Positions 36,515-44,129 of a stretch of DNA of 64,000 bases are shown here, in pieces (positions within the stretch are counted from its first letter, which is position 1; each line of letters starts with the position of its first letter). The translations under genes were made by a program, and so were the position numbers. The DNA comes from Peribacillus asahii (GTDB taxonomy: Bacteria; Bacillota; Bacilli; Bacillales; DSM-1321): positions 2,094,001 through 2,158,000 of the forward strand of contig NZ_CP026095.1 of the NCBI RefSeq assembly GCF_004006295.1, in the 5' to 3' direction. The notes under the pieces are model-generated. The model was not told where the DNA came from and made no database searches. It worked only from the letters and a program-made list of their open reading frames with translations.

Positions 36515-37927
36515 ATGAAAGGAATTATTTCCTACGGAGCATACATTCCGTATAATCGTCTCCAACGAAAAAAAATTGGGGAATTCTTTGGTAAATCTAC
36601 GTATAGCGGGGAAAAAGCTGTTGCTGGCTATGATGAAGACAGCGTATCGATGGGCGTTGAGGCAGCACTTGATTGCTTACATGGAACAGATTCAAAAGAG
36701 ATTGATGCTGTTTATTTTGCGACAACGAGTGCTCCTTATAAGGAAAAAGGGTCGATTTCCACGATTGCTGCGGCATTACATTTAAAAGAAAATGTCCGAG
36801 GAATCGAAGCAGCCTCGTCTTTAAGAAGCGGCACTTCTGCTATTTTAGCAGCTAATGAACTCGAGCAAACGCTTGTTATTGCCTCAGATTGCCGGACAGG
36901 GGCTCCTACTGGACAAAACGAACAGTGGTTTGGCGATGGAGCGGCTTCTTTCTTAATTGGTCACGGGCCGGAAGTAATCGCCAACGTTATTGATGCAGTG
37001 AGTGTACAAGGTGAATTGGTCAGTGAATGGCGCAGTCAAACCGATTCATTTACTCAAAATTGGGAGGAACGTTTAGGTTCAACGGTATTTTTAAAGCAAG
37101 TGAAAGAAGTCGTTACCCCTTTTTTAGAAAAAAACAATTGTACTGCTGATGCCATCAACAAGGTTATTATATCTGGTCCAGGAACACGTGCTCATACACA
37201 AGCGGCTAGTGCCGTTGGATTCCAAAAAAATCAAATACAAGACCCCTTATTTGATTCAGTAGGTGCTGCCGGAAATGCTCATGCTCCGATGATGCTCGTT
37301 TCTGCATTAGAAGAAGCAAAGCCTGGGGATCAGCTTCTTGTCGTAGCATTTGCAGAAGGACTGGATGTCATGTTGCTAGAGGTGACAGAGGCCATTTCTC
37401 GTCTTGCTAAAAGAAAAGGCGTTCAAGGTTATTTAACGGTTAAAAACGATCAAACGTCTTATAGTGATTATTTAAAATGGAGAAATCTTCTTGAAACAGA
37501 GCCGCCAAGAAGACCAGAAACAGAGCGTCCGTCCGCTCCCGCTCTATATAGGGGGTATCATCAAAACCTTTCATTTACCGGATCGAAATGTAGAAATTGT
37601 GGTACACCACAATTTCCAAAGCAACGTATTTGTACCCAATGCCAAGTAAAGGATGAAATGGACGATTATCGCTTTGTTGGACAATCTGCTAAAATAATGA
37701 CTTATACACTCGATCATTTAGCTGCCTCACCTGCTCCTCCAATGATTGTAGCGGTTGTGGATTTTGATAAAGGAGGACGCATTATTTGCGAAGTGACCGA
37801 TTGTCATCCAAAAGAAATAGAAATTGGGATGAATGTTGAGATGACATTCAGACGTTTATATGAAGCTGGGGGGATCAGTAATTATTTCTGGAAAGCCCGA
37901 CCAATCAGGCAAAAGGAGAGTGTCTAG
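36515..37927 (+). CDS. HMG-CoA-synthase-like fold fused to Zn-ribbon/OB (DUF35) domain
   Basis: A 470-residue fusion. Residues 1-300 resemble HMG-CoA synthase/KAS III proteins (MKGIISYGAYIPYNRL start, WFGDGAASFLIG, GNAHAPMM). Residues about 345-460 form a DUF35 module with a four-cysteine zinc ribbon (Cys359, 362, 373, 376) and an OB fold. In the first domain the nucleophilic cysteine of the family, expected in a CxxGT context, is Leu103 (SSLRSGTSA), although His227 remains, so it is probably not a working synthase. DUF35 proteins partner SCP-x-like thiolases, and one follows one base after this stop codon. ATG at 36515 follows AGAGGAG. I propose a non-catalytic scaffold of a thiolase complex. 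Confidence 0.85.
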   Translation: MKGIISYGAYIPYNRLQRKKIGEFFGKSTYSGEKAVAGYDEDSVSMGVEAALDCLHGTDSKEIDAVYFATTSAPYKEKGSISTIAAALHLKENVRGIEAASSLRSGTSAILAANELEQTLVIASDCRTGAPTGQNEQWFGDGAASFLIGHGPEVIANVIDAVSVQGELVSEWRSQTDSFTQNWEERLGSTVFLKQVKEVVTPFLEKNNCTADAINKVIISGPGTRAHTQAASAVGFQKNQIQDPLFDSVGAAGNAHAPMMLVSALEEAKPGDQLLVVAFAEGLDVMLLEVTEAISRLAKRKGVQGYLTVKNDQTSYSDYLKWRNLLETEPPRRPETERPSAPALYRGYHQNLSFTGSKCRNCGTPQFPKQRICTQCQVKDEMDDYRFVGQSAKIMTYTLDHLAASPAPPMIVAVVDFDKGGRIICEVTDCHPKEIEIGMNVEMTFRRLYEAGGISNYFWKARPIRQKESV

Positions 37928-37928
37928 T

Positions 37929-39113
37929 ATGAGCAGAAAGGGAATTAGCGATAAGGTAGCCGTTATTGGAATGGGCTGTACAAGATTTGCCGAGCATTGG
38001 GATAAAAGTGTTGATGATTTATTAGTGGATGCTGCGTATGAAGCATTCGCTGATGCTGGTATTGAACCAGCGGATATAGAAGCGGCGTGGTTAGGAACGA
38101 TGATTTCTGGATATGCAGGAATTACTCTTTCGGGACCGTTAAAAACGCAATTTATTCCAGTTACGAGAGTAGAAAATATGTGCGCAACAGGCTCTGAAGC
38201 ATTTCGAAATGCTTGTTATGCAGTAGCTTCAGGTGCATATGATATCGTTCTGGCAATCGGGGTCGAAAAACTAAAGGATTCAGGATTTAGCGGATTGAAT
38301 TCACCTAAGCCGCCAAATGATGGGACAGCCCCTAATTTTTCTGCCCCCGCTTCTTTTTCCTTCCTCGCCCCAGCCTATTTTGAAAAATATGGATTATCGG
38401 CAGAGCAAGGAAGAGAAGTACTGTCACGGATTGCTTGGAAAAATCACTATAATGGCTCGTTGAATCCTAAAGCTCAATACCGTAATGAAGTTCCAATGGA
38501 GAAAATTTCGAACTCTCCGATGGTAGCAGCCCCGCTTGGAATTATGGATTGTTCGGGGGTGGCAGATGGAGCTGCTGCTGCCATTATCGTTCGAACAGAA
38601 GATGCCCATAAATATAGAAAAGATCCGATGTATGTCAAAGCGCTATCGATTGCAGCTGGACCTGGAGATGGTCGATTACGTCAGGACTTTGATTTTACAA
38701 GCATTAAGGAAAATGTCGTATCCTCACAAGCTGCGTATCGTGAAGCAGGAATTAAAGATCCGCGCAAAGAAATTAGTATGGCGGAAGTGCATGACTGCTT
38801 TACTCCTACAGAATTGGTCATTTATGAAGATTTAGGATTTAGTGAACGCGGGCAAGGTTGGAAAGACGTTTTAAATGGTGTTTTTGAACTGGGTGGAGAG
38901 CTGCCGGTTAATCCAGATGGAGGGCTAAAGTCATTTGGACATCCGATTGGAGCTAGCGGCTTGCGAATGTTATACGAAATGTATTTACAATTCCAAGGCC
39001 GTGCAGGTAAACGCCAATTAGATAATCCAAAGATTGGACTCACCCACAATTTAGGCGGAACACCTATGCAATGTGTCTCTTTCGTATCTATCGTAGGGAA
39101 AGAGTTGTCTTAA
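37929..39113 (+). CDS. SCP-x-type thiolase/aldolase-like partner of DUF35
   Basis: A 394-residue thiolase of the sterol-carrier-protein-x group. Cys85 (ENMCATGSE) is the nucleophile; MAEVHDCFTPTE and SFGHPIGASG give the two histidines. The second cysteine of classical thiolases is absent and replaced by THNLGGTP, as in SCP-x thiolases and in DUF35-dependent enzymes such as BbsB and Ltp2. ATG at 37929 is preferred because AAAAGGAGAG precedes it, leaving one base between this gene and the DUF35 fusion; tight coupling suggests a complex. Expected reaction: thiolytic or retro-aldol cleavage of branched 3-keto- or 3-hydroxyacyl-CoA. Confidence 0.9.
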   Translation: MSRKGISDKVAVIGMGCTRFAEHWDKSVDDLLVDAAYEAFADAGIEPADIEAAWLGTMISGYAGITLSGPLKTQFIPVTRVENMCATGSEAFRNACYAVASGAYDIVLAIGVEKLKDSGFSGLNSPKPPNDGTAPNFSAPASFSFLAPAYFEKYGLSAEQGREVLSRIAWKNHYNGSLNPKAQYRNEVPMEKISNSPMVAAPLGIMDCSGVADGAAAAIIVRTEDAHKYRKDPMYVKALSIAAGPGDGRLRQDFDFTSIKENVVSSQAAYREAGIKDPRKEISMAEVHDCFTPTELVIYEDLGFSERGQGWKDVLNGVFELGGELPVNPDGGLKSFGHPIGASGLRMLYEMYLQFQGRAGKRQLDNPKIGLTHNLGGTPMQCVSFVSIVGKELS

Positions 39114-39137
39114 TAATATAGAAAAGGAGTGGAGATT

Positions 39138-39545
39138 TTGAGCACAGGACTAAAAGAGAAAATCGGTATGAAATTAGAGACGTATACCTTTAAAGTAGAA
39201 GAAGGGAAAATTAAGGAACTAGCACTTGCAATTGGTGATTTGCGGGAGGAATACTTAAATGGAGAAGCGATTTTACCTACTTTTCCAACTGTGATCGATT
39301 TCTGGGGCGGAGGAGCTTCTACATCTGACCTATTGGGGTTAAATGTTAAAAAAGTTCTTCATGGGGAACAAGAGTATGAATATTTAGGAGAAATTAAACC
39401 AGGTGATGAAATTACAGTAACGGGTGTAGTTGAAAAAGTATATACAAAAGCAGCTATGAATTTTGTCATTCTCAAAAAAGAGTTTGTAAATCAACATGGT
39501 GAAACGGTATTAATTAGCCGTTCAACTGTTATCGAAAGACACTAG
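39138..39545 (+). CDS. MaoC N-terminal/HadA-like hot-dog subunit, copy 1
   Basis: A 135-residue hot-dog protein resembling the FAS1-dehydratase/HadA-type N-terminal half of MaoC hydratases. It lacks the hydratase-2 active-site motif, so it would be the structural, substrate-shaping subunit of a heteromeric enoyl-CoA hydratase with the next gene. TTG at 39138 is chosen: AAGGAG lies 8 bases before it, whereas the GTG at 39129 overlaps the Shine-Dalgarno. Eleven bp separate it from the MaoC gene. The pair is duplicated at 40451-41256 with high DNA identity. Steroid and branched-acid degraders use similar split hydratases. Confidence 0.82.
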   Translation: MSTGLKEKIGMKLETYTFKVEEGKIKELALAIGDLREEYLNGEAILPTFPTVIDFWGGGASTSDLLGLNVKKVLHGEQEYEYLGEIKPGDEITVTGVVEKVYTKAAMNFVILKKEFVNQHGETVLISRSTVIERH

Positions 39546-39556
39546 GAGGGGATTAT

Positions 39557-39940
39557 ATGGAGATCGGTTATCAATTTGAACCATTACACAAAGAAGAAAT
39601 TACTCATTCACAGCTTGTTCGATATGCAGGAGCCTCAGGAGATTTCAATCCTATTCACACGGTTGTACCATTTGCTGAATCTGCCGGATTAGGTGGTGTA
39701 ATCGCTCATGGCATGCTAATTATGGGATTTGTTGGCCAAGCAATTGGTCAATGGTTTTCGACAAAAGATCTTGTAAAATTCTCTACCCGTTTTAGAGCAA
39801 TGACAAGACCAGGAGAAAAAATTACTGTTCAGGGCCATGTAGTAGATGAAACAGCAGAACGCTGGATTTGCCAGGCTGAGGCAGTAAACGATGTAGGAGA
39901 AGTGAAAGTAAAAGCTTTCTTTGAAATTAAGAAAAGATAG
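39557..39940 (+). CDS. MaoC-type (R)-enoyl-CoA hydratase subunit, copy 1
   Basis: A 127-residue MaoC/hydratase-2 domain. The catalytic motif AGASGDFNPIHT carries Asp29 and His34, and IAHGMLIMG completes the pocket. It adds water to trans-2-enoyl-CoA to give the (3R)-hydroxy product, the stereochemistry expected by the MFE-2-like dehydrogenase at 31544. ATG follows TAGGAGGGG. It is the last gene of the main operon, followed by a long terminator. The copy at 40873 is nearly identical apart from scattered changes and a more variable C-terminal third. Confidence 0.9.
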   Translation: MEIGYQFEPLHKEEITHSQLVRYAGASGDFNPIHTVVPFAESAGLGGVIAHGMLIMGFVGQAIGQWFSTKDLVKFSTRFRAMTRPGEKITVQGHVVDETAERWICQAEAVNDVGEVKVKAFFEIKKR

Positions 39941-40000
39941 CGTTAAAAAAGGGGTAGCCTCCGTAGCCATCAAGTTAAGAAAATGATATAAAAAAACAAA

Positions 40001-40047
40001 AAATGACCATCCTGATTCAGTATTCAGTTGAATCAGGGTGGTCATTT
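40001..40047 (+). terminator. Strong terminator closing the main operon
   Basis: A 19-bp stem (40001-40019 with 40029-40047, one G-U) and 9-base loop, followed by a CTTT-rich stretch. Confidence 0.85.
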
Positions 40048-40175
40048 CTTTAATTCATATTCCATTATCTCTGCAAAAAATAGATTGGATACTCTTTTTA
40101 GTACCATTTCATCTCCCTCTATTCGTTATGATGGCAGATTGGAGTCTTATTTAAGGTTTGGAAATCCATCTAGCT

Positions 40176-40313
40176 ATGACTAATGTAAGTATAAAAGAAA
40201 AGAGTCAATTTTATGAAAAATTAAGACAAAGTGTTCGCAGTGTTTGCAGCCAGTTCCCGAATTCCTATTGGAGAGAGTTAGGTGCCGACTTAGTTTATCT
40301 TGATTTTTTGTAA
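40176..40313 (+). pseudogene. Truncated acyl-CoA dehydrogenase remnant
   Basis: A 45-codon reading frame matches the first 43 or so codons of the dehydrogenase at 25649: RQSVRSVCSQFPNSYWREL here against RQSVRNVCSQFPDSYWREL there. Similarity stops at about 40300 and a stop codon follows. No ribosome binding site like that of the parent remains. It is a relic of a duplication that also produced the second hot-dog pair just downstream. Confidence 0.88.
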
Positions 40314-40342
40314 AATTATTTATAAATTTATGTAAAATATTG

Positions 40343-40371
40343 TTTACTTATATCTAGATTAATATTATTCT
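40343..40371 (+). promoter_or_regulatory. Possible sigma-A promoter for hot-dog pair 2
   Basis: TTTACT at 40343-40348, 17-base spacer, TATTCT at 40366-40371, about 80 bp before the start codon, in a very AT-rich stretch. Confidence 0.4.
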
Positions 40372-40450
40372 AGAAATATCCAATATGTTCATTATATTGA
40401 ATATATTGTAAATTCTTAATATATTAAAAAATACAAAAGGAGTGGAGAGT

Positions 40451-40861
40451 TTGAGCACAGGACTACAAGAGAAAGTCGGCATGAAATTGGATACATATAA
40501 TTTCAAAATCGAAAAAGGGAAGCTTAGAGAGCTTGCCCTTGCGATTGGTGATTTGCGAGAGGAATCCTTAAAAGGAGAGTTGGTTTTACCTACCTTTCCA
40601 ACTGTGGTTGATTTTATGGGTGAAGAAACCTCTACGTTGGAGGATCTATTAGGGTTAAATCTACAAAAGGTTCTTCACGGGGAACAAGAGTATGAATATT
40701 TAGGAGAAATGAAACCAGGCGATGATCTTACAGTAACGGGTGTAATTGAAAATGTGTATACAAAAGCAGCTATGGATTTTTTCATTATCAAAAAAGAGTT
40801 TGTAAATCAACATGGTGAAACGGTATTAATTAGCCGTTCGACTATTATCGAAAGACACTAG
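40451..40861 (+). CDS. MaoC N-terminal/HadA-like hot-dog subunit, copy 2
   Basis: A 136-residue paralogue of the protein at 39138, one residue longer through a change around GEETSTLEDLLG, where copy 1 has GGGASTSDLLG. The TTG start and its AAGGAGTGGAG context are conserved between copies. Most differences fall in the first 75 residues; the rest is nearly identical. It would form a heteromeric hydratase with the next gene, or with the subunit from copy 1. It is separated from the main operon by a terminator and a dehydrogenase remnant, so it has its own transcription. Confidence 0.82.
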   Translation: MSTGLQEKVGMKLDTYNFKIEKGKLRELALAIGDLREESLKGELVLPTFPTVVDFMGEETSTLEDLLGLNLQKVLHGEQEYEYLGEMKPGDDLTVTGVIENVYTKAAMDFFIIKKEFVNQHGETVLISRSTIIERH

Positions 40862-40872
40862 GAGGGGATTAT

Positions 40873-41256
40873 ATGGAAGTCGGTTATCAGTTTGAACCAT
40901 TACACAAAGAAGAAATTACTCATTCACAGCTTGTTCGATATGCAGGAGCATCAGGAGATTTCAATCCTATTCATACAGTCGTACCATTTGCGGAATCTGC
41001 CGGATTAGGTGGTGTAATCGCTCATGGCATGCTAATTATGGGATTTGTTGGCCAAGCAATTAGTCAATGGTTCTCAACAAAAGATCTTGTAAAATTCTCT
41101 ACTCGTTTTAGAGCAATGACAAGACCGGGAGAAAAAATTACTGTTCAGGGCAGCGTAGTAGAGGAAACAGAAGATCGCTGGATTTGTCAAGCGGAGGCAG
41201 TAAACGAAGCAGGAGAAGTTAAGGTAAAATCTTCTTTTGAGATTAAGAAAAGATAG
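40873..41256 (+). CDS. MaoC-type (R)-enoyl-CoA hydratase subunit, copy 2
   Basis: A 127-residue hydratase-2 subunit almost identical to the one at 39557. Asp29 and His34 in GDFNPIHT are conserved. Differences are few (for example IGQW to ISQW, and several in the last 35 residues), so the duplication is recent or kept uniform by gene conversion. The ribosome binding site TAGGAGGGG and the 11-bp spacing are unchanged. Whether the copies differ in substrate is unknown. Confidence 0.9.
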   Translation: MEVGYQFEPLHKEEITHSQLVRYAGASGDFNPIHTVVPFAESAGLGGVIAHGMLIMGFVGQAISQWFSTKDLVKFSTRFRAMTRPGEKITVQGSVVEETEDRWICQAEAVNEAGEVKVKSSFEIKKR

Positions 41257-41264
41257 TGTGAAAA

Positions 41265-41350
41265 GGGACAGTCTCCCTGTTCAATATGTTGTATATAGGA
41301 AAATTGATATACAACATATTGAGGAGGTAAGGTCTGTCTCTTTACTTTTC
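41265..41350. repeat. Long imperfect palindrome between operons
   Basis: The core is a perfect 15-bp inverted repeat (41282-41296 with 41307-41321, 10-base loop). Outer arms continue with CTCC/GGAG and GGGACAG/CTGTCTC matches, giving a hairpin of roughly 80 bases. It may terminate the hot-dog pair transcript (CTTTACTTTTCC follows) or be a small non-coding mobile repeat. Confidence 0.6.
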
Positions 41351-41388
41351 CTTATTTATTACTAAATCATTTTTTGGGAGGAGATATT

Positions 41389-42159
41389 GTGAACGGAAAA
41401 ACGGTCATTATAACTGGAGGCGGTAGCGGTATTGGTAAAGCCATGGCGATGAAATTTGCTGCAGAAGGCGCAAATGTAGTCATTACTGGCCGGAATCCTG
41501 AGCGGTTAAAACAGGCAAAGGCGGAAATGAAATCACTGAACGGTCAAGTACTGGATTTTCAAATGGATGTTCGTGATCCTGAACATGTGCAGGCAATGAT
41601 TCTTGCAACAAAAAATCAATTTGGAAAGATAGATGCACTTGTGAATAACGCTGCTGGAAATTTCGTTTGTCCTGCCGAAGAGCTTTCGATAAATGGCTGG
41701 AAATCTGTTATTGATATCGTATTAAATGGGACATGGTATTGTTCTCAAGCAGTTGGAAAAGAGTGGATTGCTAATAACCAAACCGGTAGTATTCTAAATA
41801 TTGTAGCGACCTATGCATGGGGGGCTGGACCTGGCACTATCCATTCAGCTAGTGCAAAAGCAGGAGTGCTATCGATGACGCGTACACTTGCTGTAGAATG
41901 GGGCAGCAAATATGGAATTAGGGTAAATTGCATTGCTCCGGGACCGATTGAAAATACAGAAGGGGTAGCGAGATTGATTGAAACGAGAAATGTATATCAA
42001 GAGGCTATTAATTCTGTACCTCTAAAACGATTTGGAAAAGCTGAAGAAATTGCTAATCTAGCAAACTTCTTATTATCACCAGAAGCTGAATATATGAATG
42101 GCGAATGTATTACTATGGATGGGGGAAGATGGTTAAATAATCAGATTATTAAGAATTAG
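41389..42159 (+). CDS. fadH: 2,4-Dienoyl-CoA reductase (FadH-like SDR)
   Basis: A 256-residue SDR with the hallmarks of NADPH-dependent 2,4-dienoyl-CoA reductases: TGGGSGIGKAMA, the NNAAGNF motif in place of NNAG, and HSASAKAG, where the usual tyrosine is absent but the lysine stays. Bacillus FadH (YkuF) has the same features. It reduces conjugated dienoyl-CoA so that unsaturated chains can pass beta-oxidation. The start is GTG at 41389 after GGGAGGAG. It follows the palindrome at 41265 and precedes a terminator, so it forms its own unit at the edge of the island. Confidence 0.85.
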   Translation: MNGKTVIITGGGSGIGKAMAMKFAAEGANVVITGRNPERLKQAKAEMKSLNGQVLDFQMDVRDPEHVQAMILATKNQFGKIDALVNNAAGNFVCPAEELSINGWKSVIDIVLNGTWYCSQAVGKEWIANNQTGSILNIVATYAWGAGPGTIHSASAKAGVLSMTRTLAVEWGSKYGIRVNCIAPGPIENTEGVARLIETRNVYQEAINSVPLKRFGKAEEIANLANFLLSPEAEYMNGECITMDGGRWLNNQIIKN

Positions 42160-42201
42160 TATGGATATATTTAGAAATATTGTGTTATTTTTAATCATGA
42201 T

Positions 42202-42254
42202 GATACCTTTCTTGGATGTAGTGGGTAAACTTCATTCTAGAAGGTGTCTTTTTT
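42202..42254 (+). terminator. Terminator after fadH-like gene
   Basis: GATACCTTTCT at 42202-42212 pairs with AGAAGGTGTC at 42239-42248 with one bulge and a G-U, followed by six T. Confidence 0.65.
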
Positions 42255-42323
42255 GTAGTGAGTTTATGAATGATTAGTTTAAGAAAAAAGCTACTCAAAA
42301 AGAATGATAAAGGAATGAAAATA

Positions 42324-43193
42324 ATGGGTACATCACTAATAGAAAAAGGAATCAATTTCGCTCTTTCCGCTCACCATGGACAAATGCGCAAGCAAACAAC
42401 AATTCCTTACGTCGTTCATCCCCTATCTGTCGGCTTCCTCTTACAAAAATATGGCTATAACGAGGAGACAATAACAGCTGGTATTTTACACGATGTGCTT
42501 GAAGATACCCAAGCTACGTATGAGCAACTCGTCGATGAATTTGGCTTTAGGGTAGCCAATTTAGTAGAAGAAGCATCGGAAAAAGATAAAAGCTTACCAT
42601 GGAAAGTACGAAAATTACATACAGTGCAGACAATTCACTCTTTATCCAAAAATGGAGCGGCGATCGTCTGTGCGGATAAGTTGAATAATCTTTCGTCTAT
42701 CAAAGAAGAAGGTAGTAGGATAGGGGAAGAAGTATGGAATCGCTTTAATAGTGGAAAAGAAGAACAAAATTGGTATTATCAATCGATTGCCACTCAGTTG
42801 TACAGAACGGAAGTAGAAAAGAATTTGCTTTTAGCGTTTGATCAAACTGTACAAAAGGTGTTTGGTCAGGATAAAAATCTTTCATTTAAAGAAATAGATA
42901 GTTATTTTGAATTTCCATACGGTGTCGCTGACTCACAACTAGAAGAATGGGACAATAAGCCGCACGGGAAGATTAAGGCAATTGTTTATCGTCGACTCAA
43001 TACTCTATATGTACACCAAGACGAGTGCGTATTCAATCTACTTGATTATTTACAGCAGTGTGGACTGGAGTTTCAAACAAATTCAGATGGTCCTATACTT
43101 ATTGGTTGTTTGGGAGTATCTTTAATGGAACAATATCAAATGAACGAACTAGAAATCACTAGACATATATTTAGAAATTTAAAGAAATTATAG
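42324..43193 (+). CDS. HD-domain hydrolase, RelA/SpoT-like (possible small alarmone hydrolase)
   Basis: A 289-residue protein. Residues 1-190 form an HD domain with the metal motif HDVLED (His56, Asp57, Glu60, Asp61) and the flanking PYVVHPLSV and CADKLNNL stretches typical of RelA/SpoT-family (p)ppGpp hydrolases such as Mesh1. There is no synthetase domain. Roughly 100 C-terminal residues match nothing I recognise. ATG at 42324 follows AAAGGA. It lies between two SDR genes, and its link to the catabolic island is unclear. Alarmone hydrolysis is inferred from motifs only; another nucleotide could be the substrate. Confidence 0.8.
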   Translation: MGTSLIEKGINFALSAHHGQMRKQTTIPYVVHPLSVGFLLQKYGYNEETITAGILHDVLEDTQATYEQLVDEFGFRVANLVEEASEKDKSLPWKVRKLHTVQTIHSLSKNGAAIVCADKLNNLSSIKEEGSRIGEEVWNRFNSGKEEQNWYYQSIATQLYRTEVEKNLLLAFDQTVQKVFGQDKNLSFKEIDSYFEFPYGVADSQLEEWDNKPHGKIKAIVYRRLNTLYVHQDECVFNLLDYLQQCGLEFQTNSDGPILIGCLGVSLMEQYQMNELEITRHIFRNLKKL

Positions 43194-43301
43194 AAAGTTC
43201 TTTTATAATCGATATACCAAAAGAGAAATTTACTTGTGAAGTACAATATCGAACAAAATACATATGTAAAGTTAACTGGGAATGAATGGGAGATTTTTAA
43301 A

Positions 43302-44063
43302 ATGGATTTACAATTACAAGGGAAAAACATATTGATTACGGGCGGGTCGAAAGGGATAGGAAAAGCCATTGCTCAGGCTTTTGTTTTAGAAGGAGCGAAT
43401 GTATCAATTGCTGCCCGCGGCATAGAATCTTTACAAAAGACAAAAGAAGAGTTTGGTGGCAACGTATCCATTTTTCAAGCGGATATTTTAAAAGCAGATG
43501 AAAGAGAAAAACTCATGCAATCTTTTATTGAACAAAACGGAACAATAGATGTTCTAATTAATAATGCAGGTGGCAGTAATGGGGGCAAAGCCCTAGATAC
43601 AGAGATGGATGTATTTTATAAGGCGCTAGAGCTAAATTATTTTTCCGCCGTTCATTTAAGTAAATTAGCGACTGAGCATATGAAAACATCTCGCAACGGA
43701 TCAATTATTAACATTACATCTATATTTGGAAGAGAGAGCGGCGGAAAAGTGACTTATAACAATGCCAAATCGGCTTTGATTAGCTTTACTAAATCGTTCG
43801 CTGATGAGGTAATCCCTTATGGAATTCGTGTAAATAGCATTGCTCCAGGAAGTATTCTTCACGAAACAGGAAATTGGAAAAAGCGAATCGAAGAGAATCC
43901 TCAGCAAATGAAAGAATTTATTCAGCGTGAAATTCCTGCAGGTCGTTTTGGCACTCCTGAAGAAATAGCCAATGTTGTTACTTTTCTAGCCTCTGATAAA
44001 GCTTCTTGGATTGTCGGAGCTAGTATAAATGTAGATGGTGGACAATCTAGGATGAATTTTTAA
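43302..44063 (+). CDS. SDR-family oxidoreductase (classical)
   Basis: A 253-residue classical short-chain dehydrogenase. TGGSKGIGKAIA binds the cofactor, NNAGG follows near 85, the catalytic serine lies in NITSIFG and the tyrosine and lysine in YNNAK, so it should be active. It resembles 3-oxoacyl-ACP reductase-type enzymes acting on hydroxy- or ketoacyl substrates. I choose ATG at 43302, preceded by GGGAG; upstream in-frame starts lack a good site. It is followed by a strong two-way terminator and closes the island. Confidence 0.87.
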   Translation: MDLQLQGKNILITGGSKGIGKAIAQAFVLEGANVSIAARGIESLQKTKEEFGGNVSIFQADILKADEREKLMQSFIEQNGTIDVLINNAGGSNGGKALDTEMDVFYKALELNYFSAVHLSKLATEHMKTSRNGSIINITSIFGRESGGKVTYNNAKSALISFTKSFADEVIPYGIRVNSIAPGSILHETGNWKKRIEENPQQMKEFIQREIPAGRFGTPEEIANVVTFLASDKASWIVGASINVDGGQSRMNF

Positions 44064-44065
44064 AG

Positions 44066-44117
44066 AAAATCAGAGCATAGTTTGATGAATCTTCTCTTCA
44101 AAGCATGCTCTGATTTT
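44066..44117. terminator. Two-way terminator between SDR and nitroreductase genes
   Basis: A 13-bp stem, 44066-44078 with 44105-44117, with flanking A and T runs, serving both converging genes. Confidence 0.85.
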
Positions 44118-44129
44118 TTATTCATTCTA

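Noticed and set aside
22759..40047. Calling the operon a complete steroid-degradation cluster
   Set aside because: MFE-2-like, MaoC, DUF35 and SCP-x genes fit side-chain breakdown, but no ring-dehydrogenating, hydroxylating or ring-cleaving genes are present.
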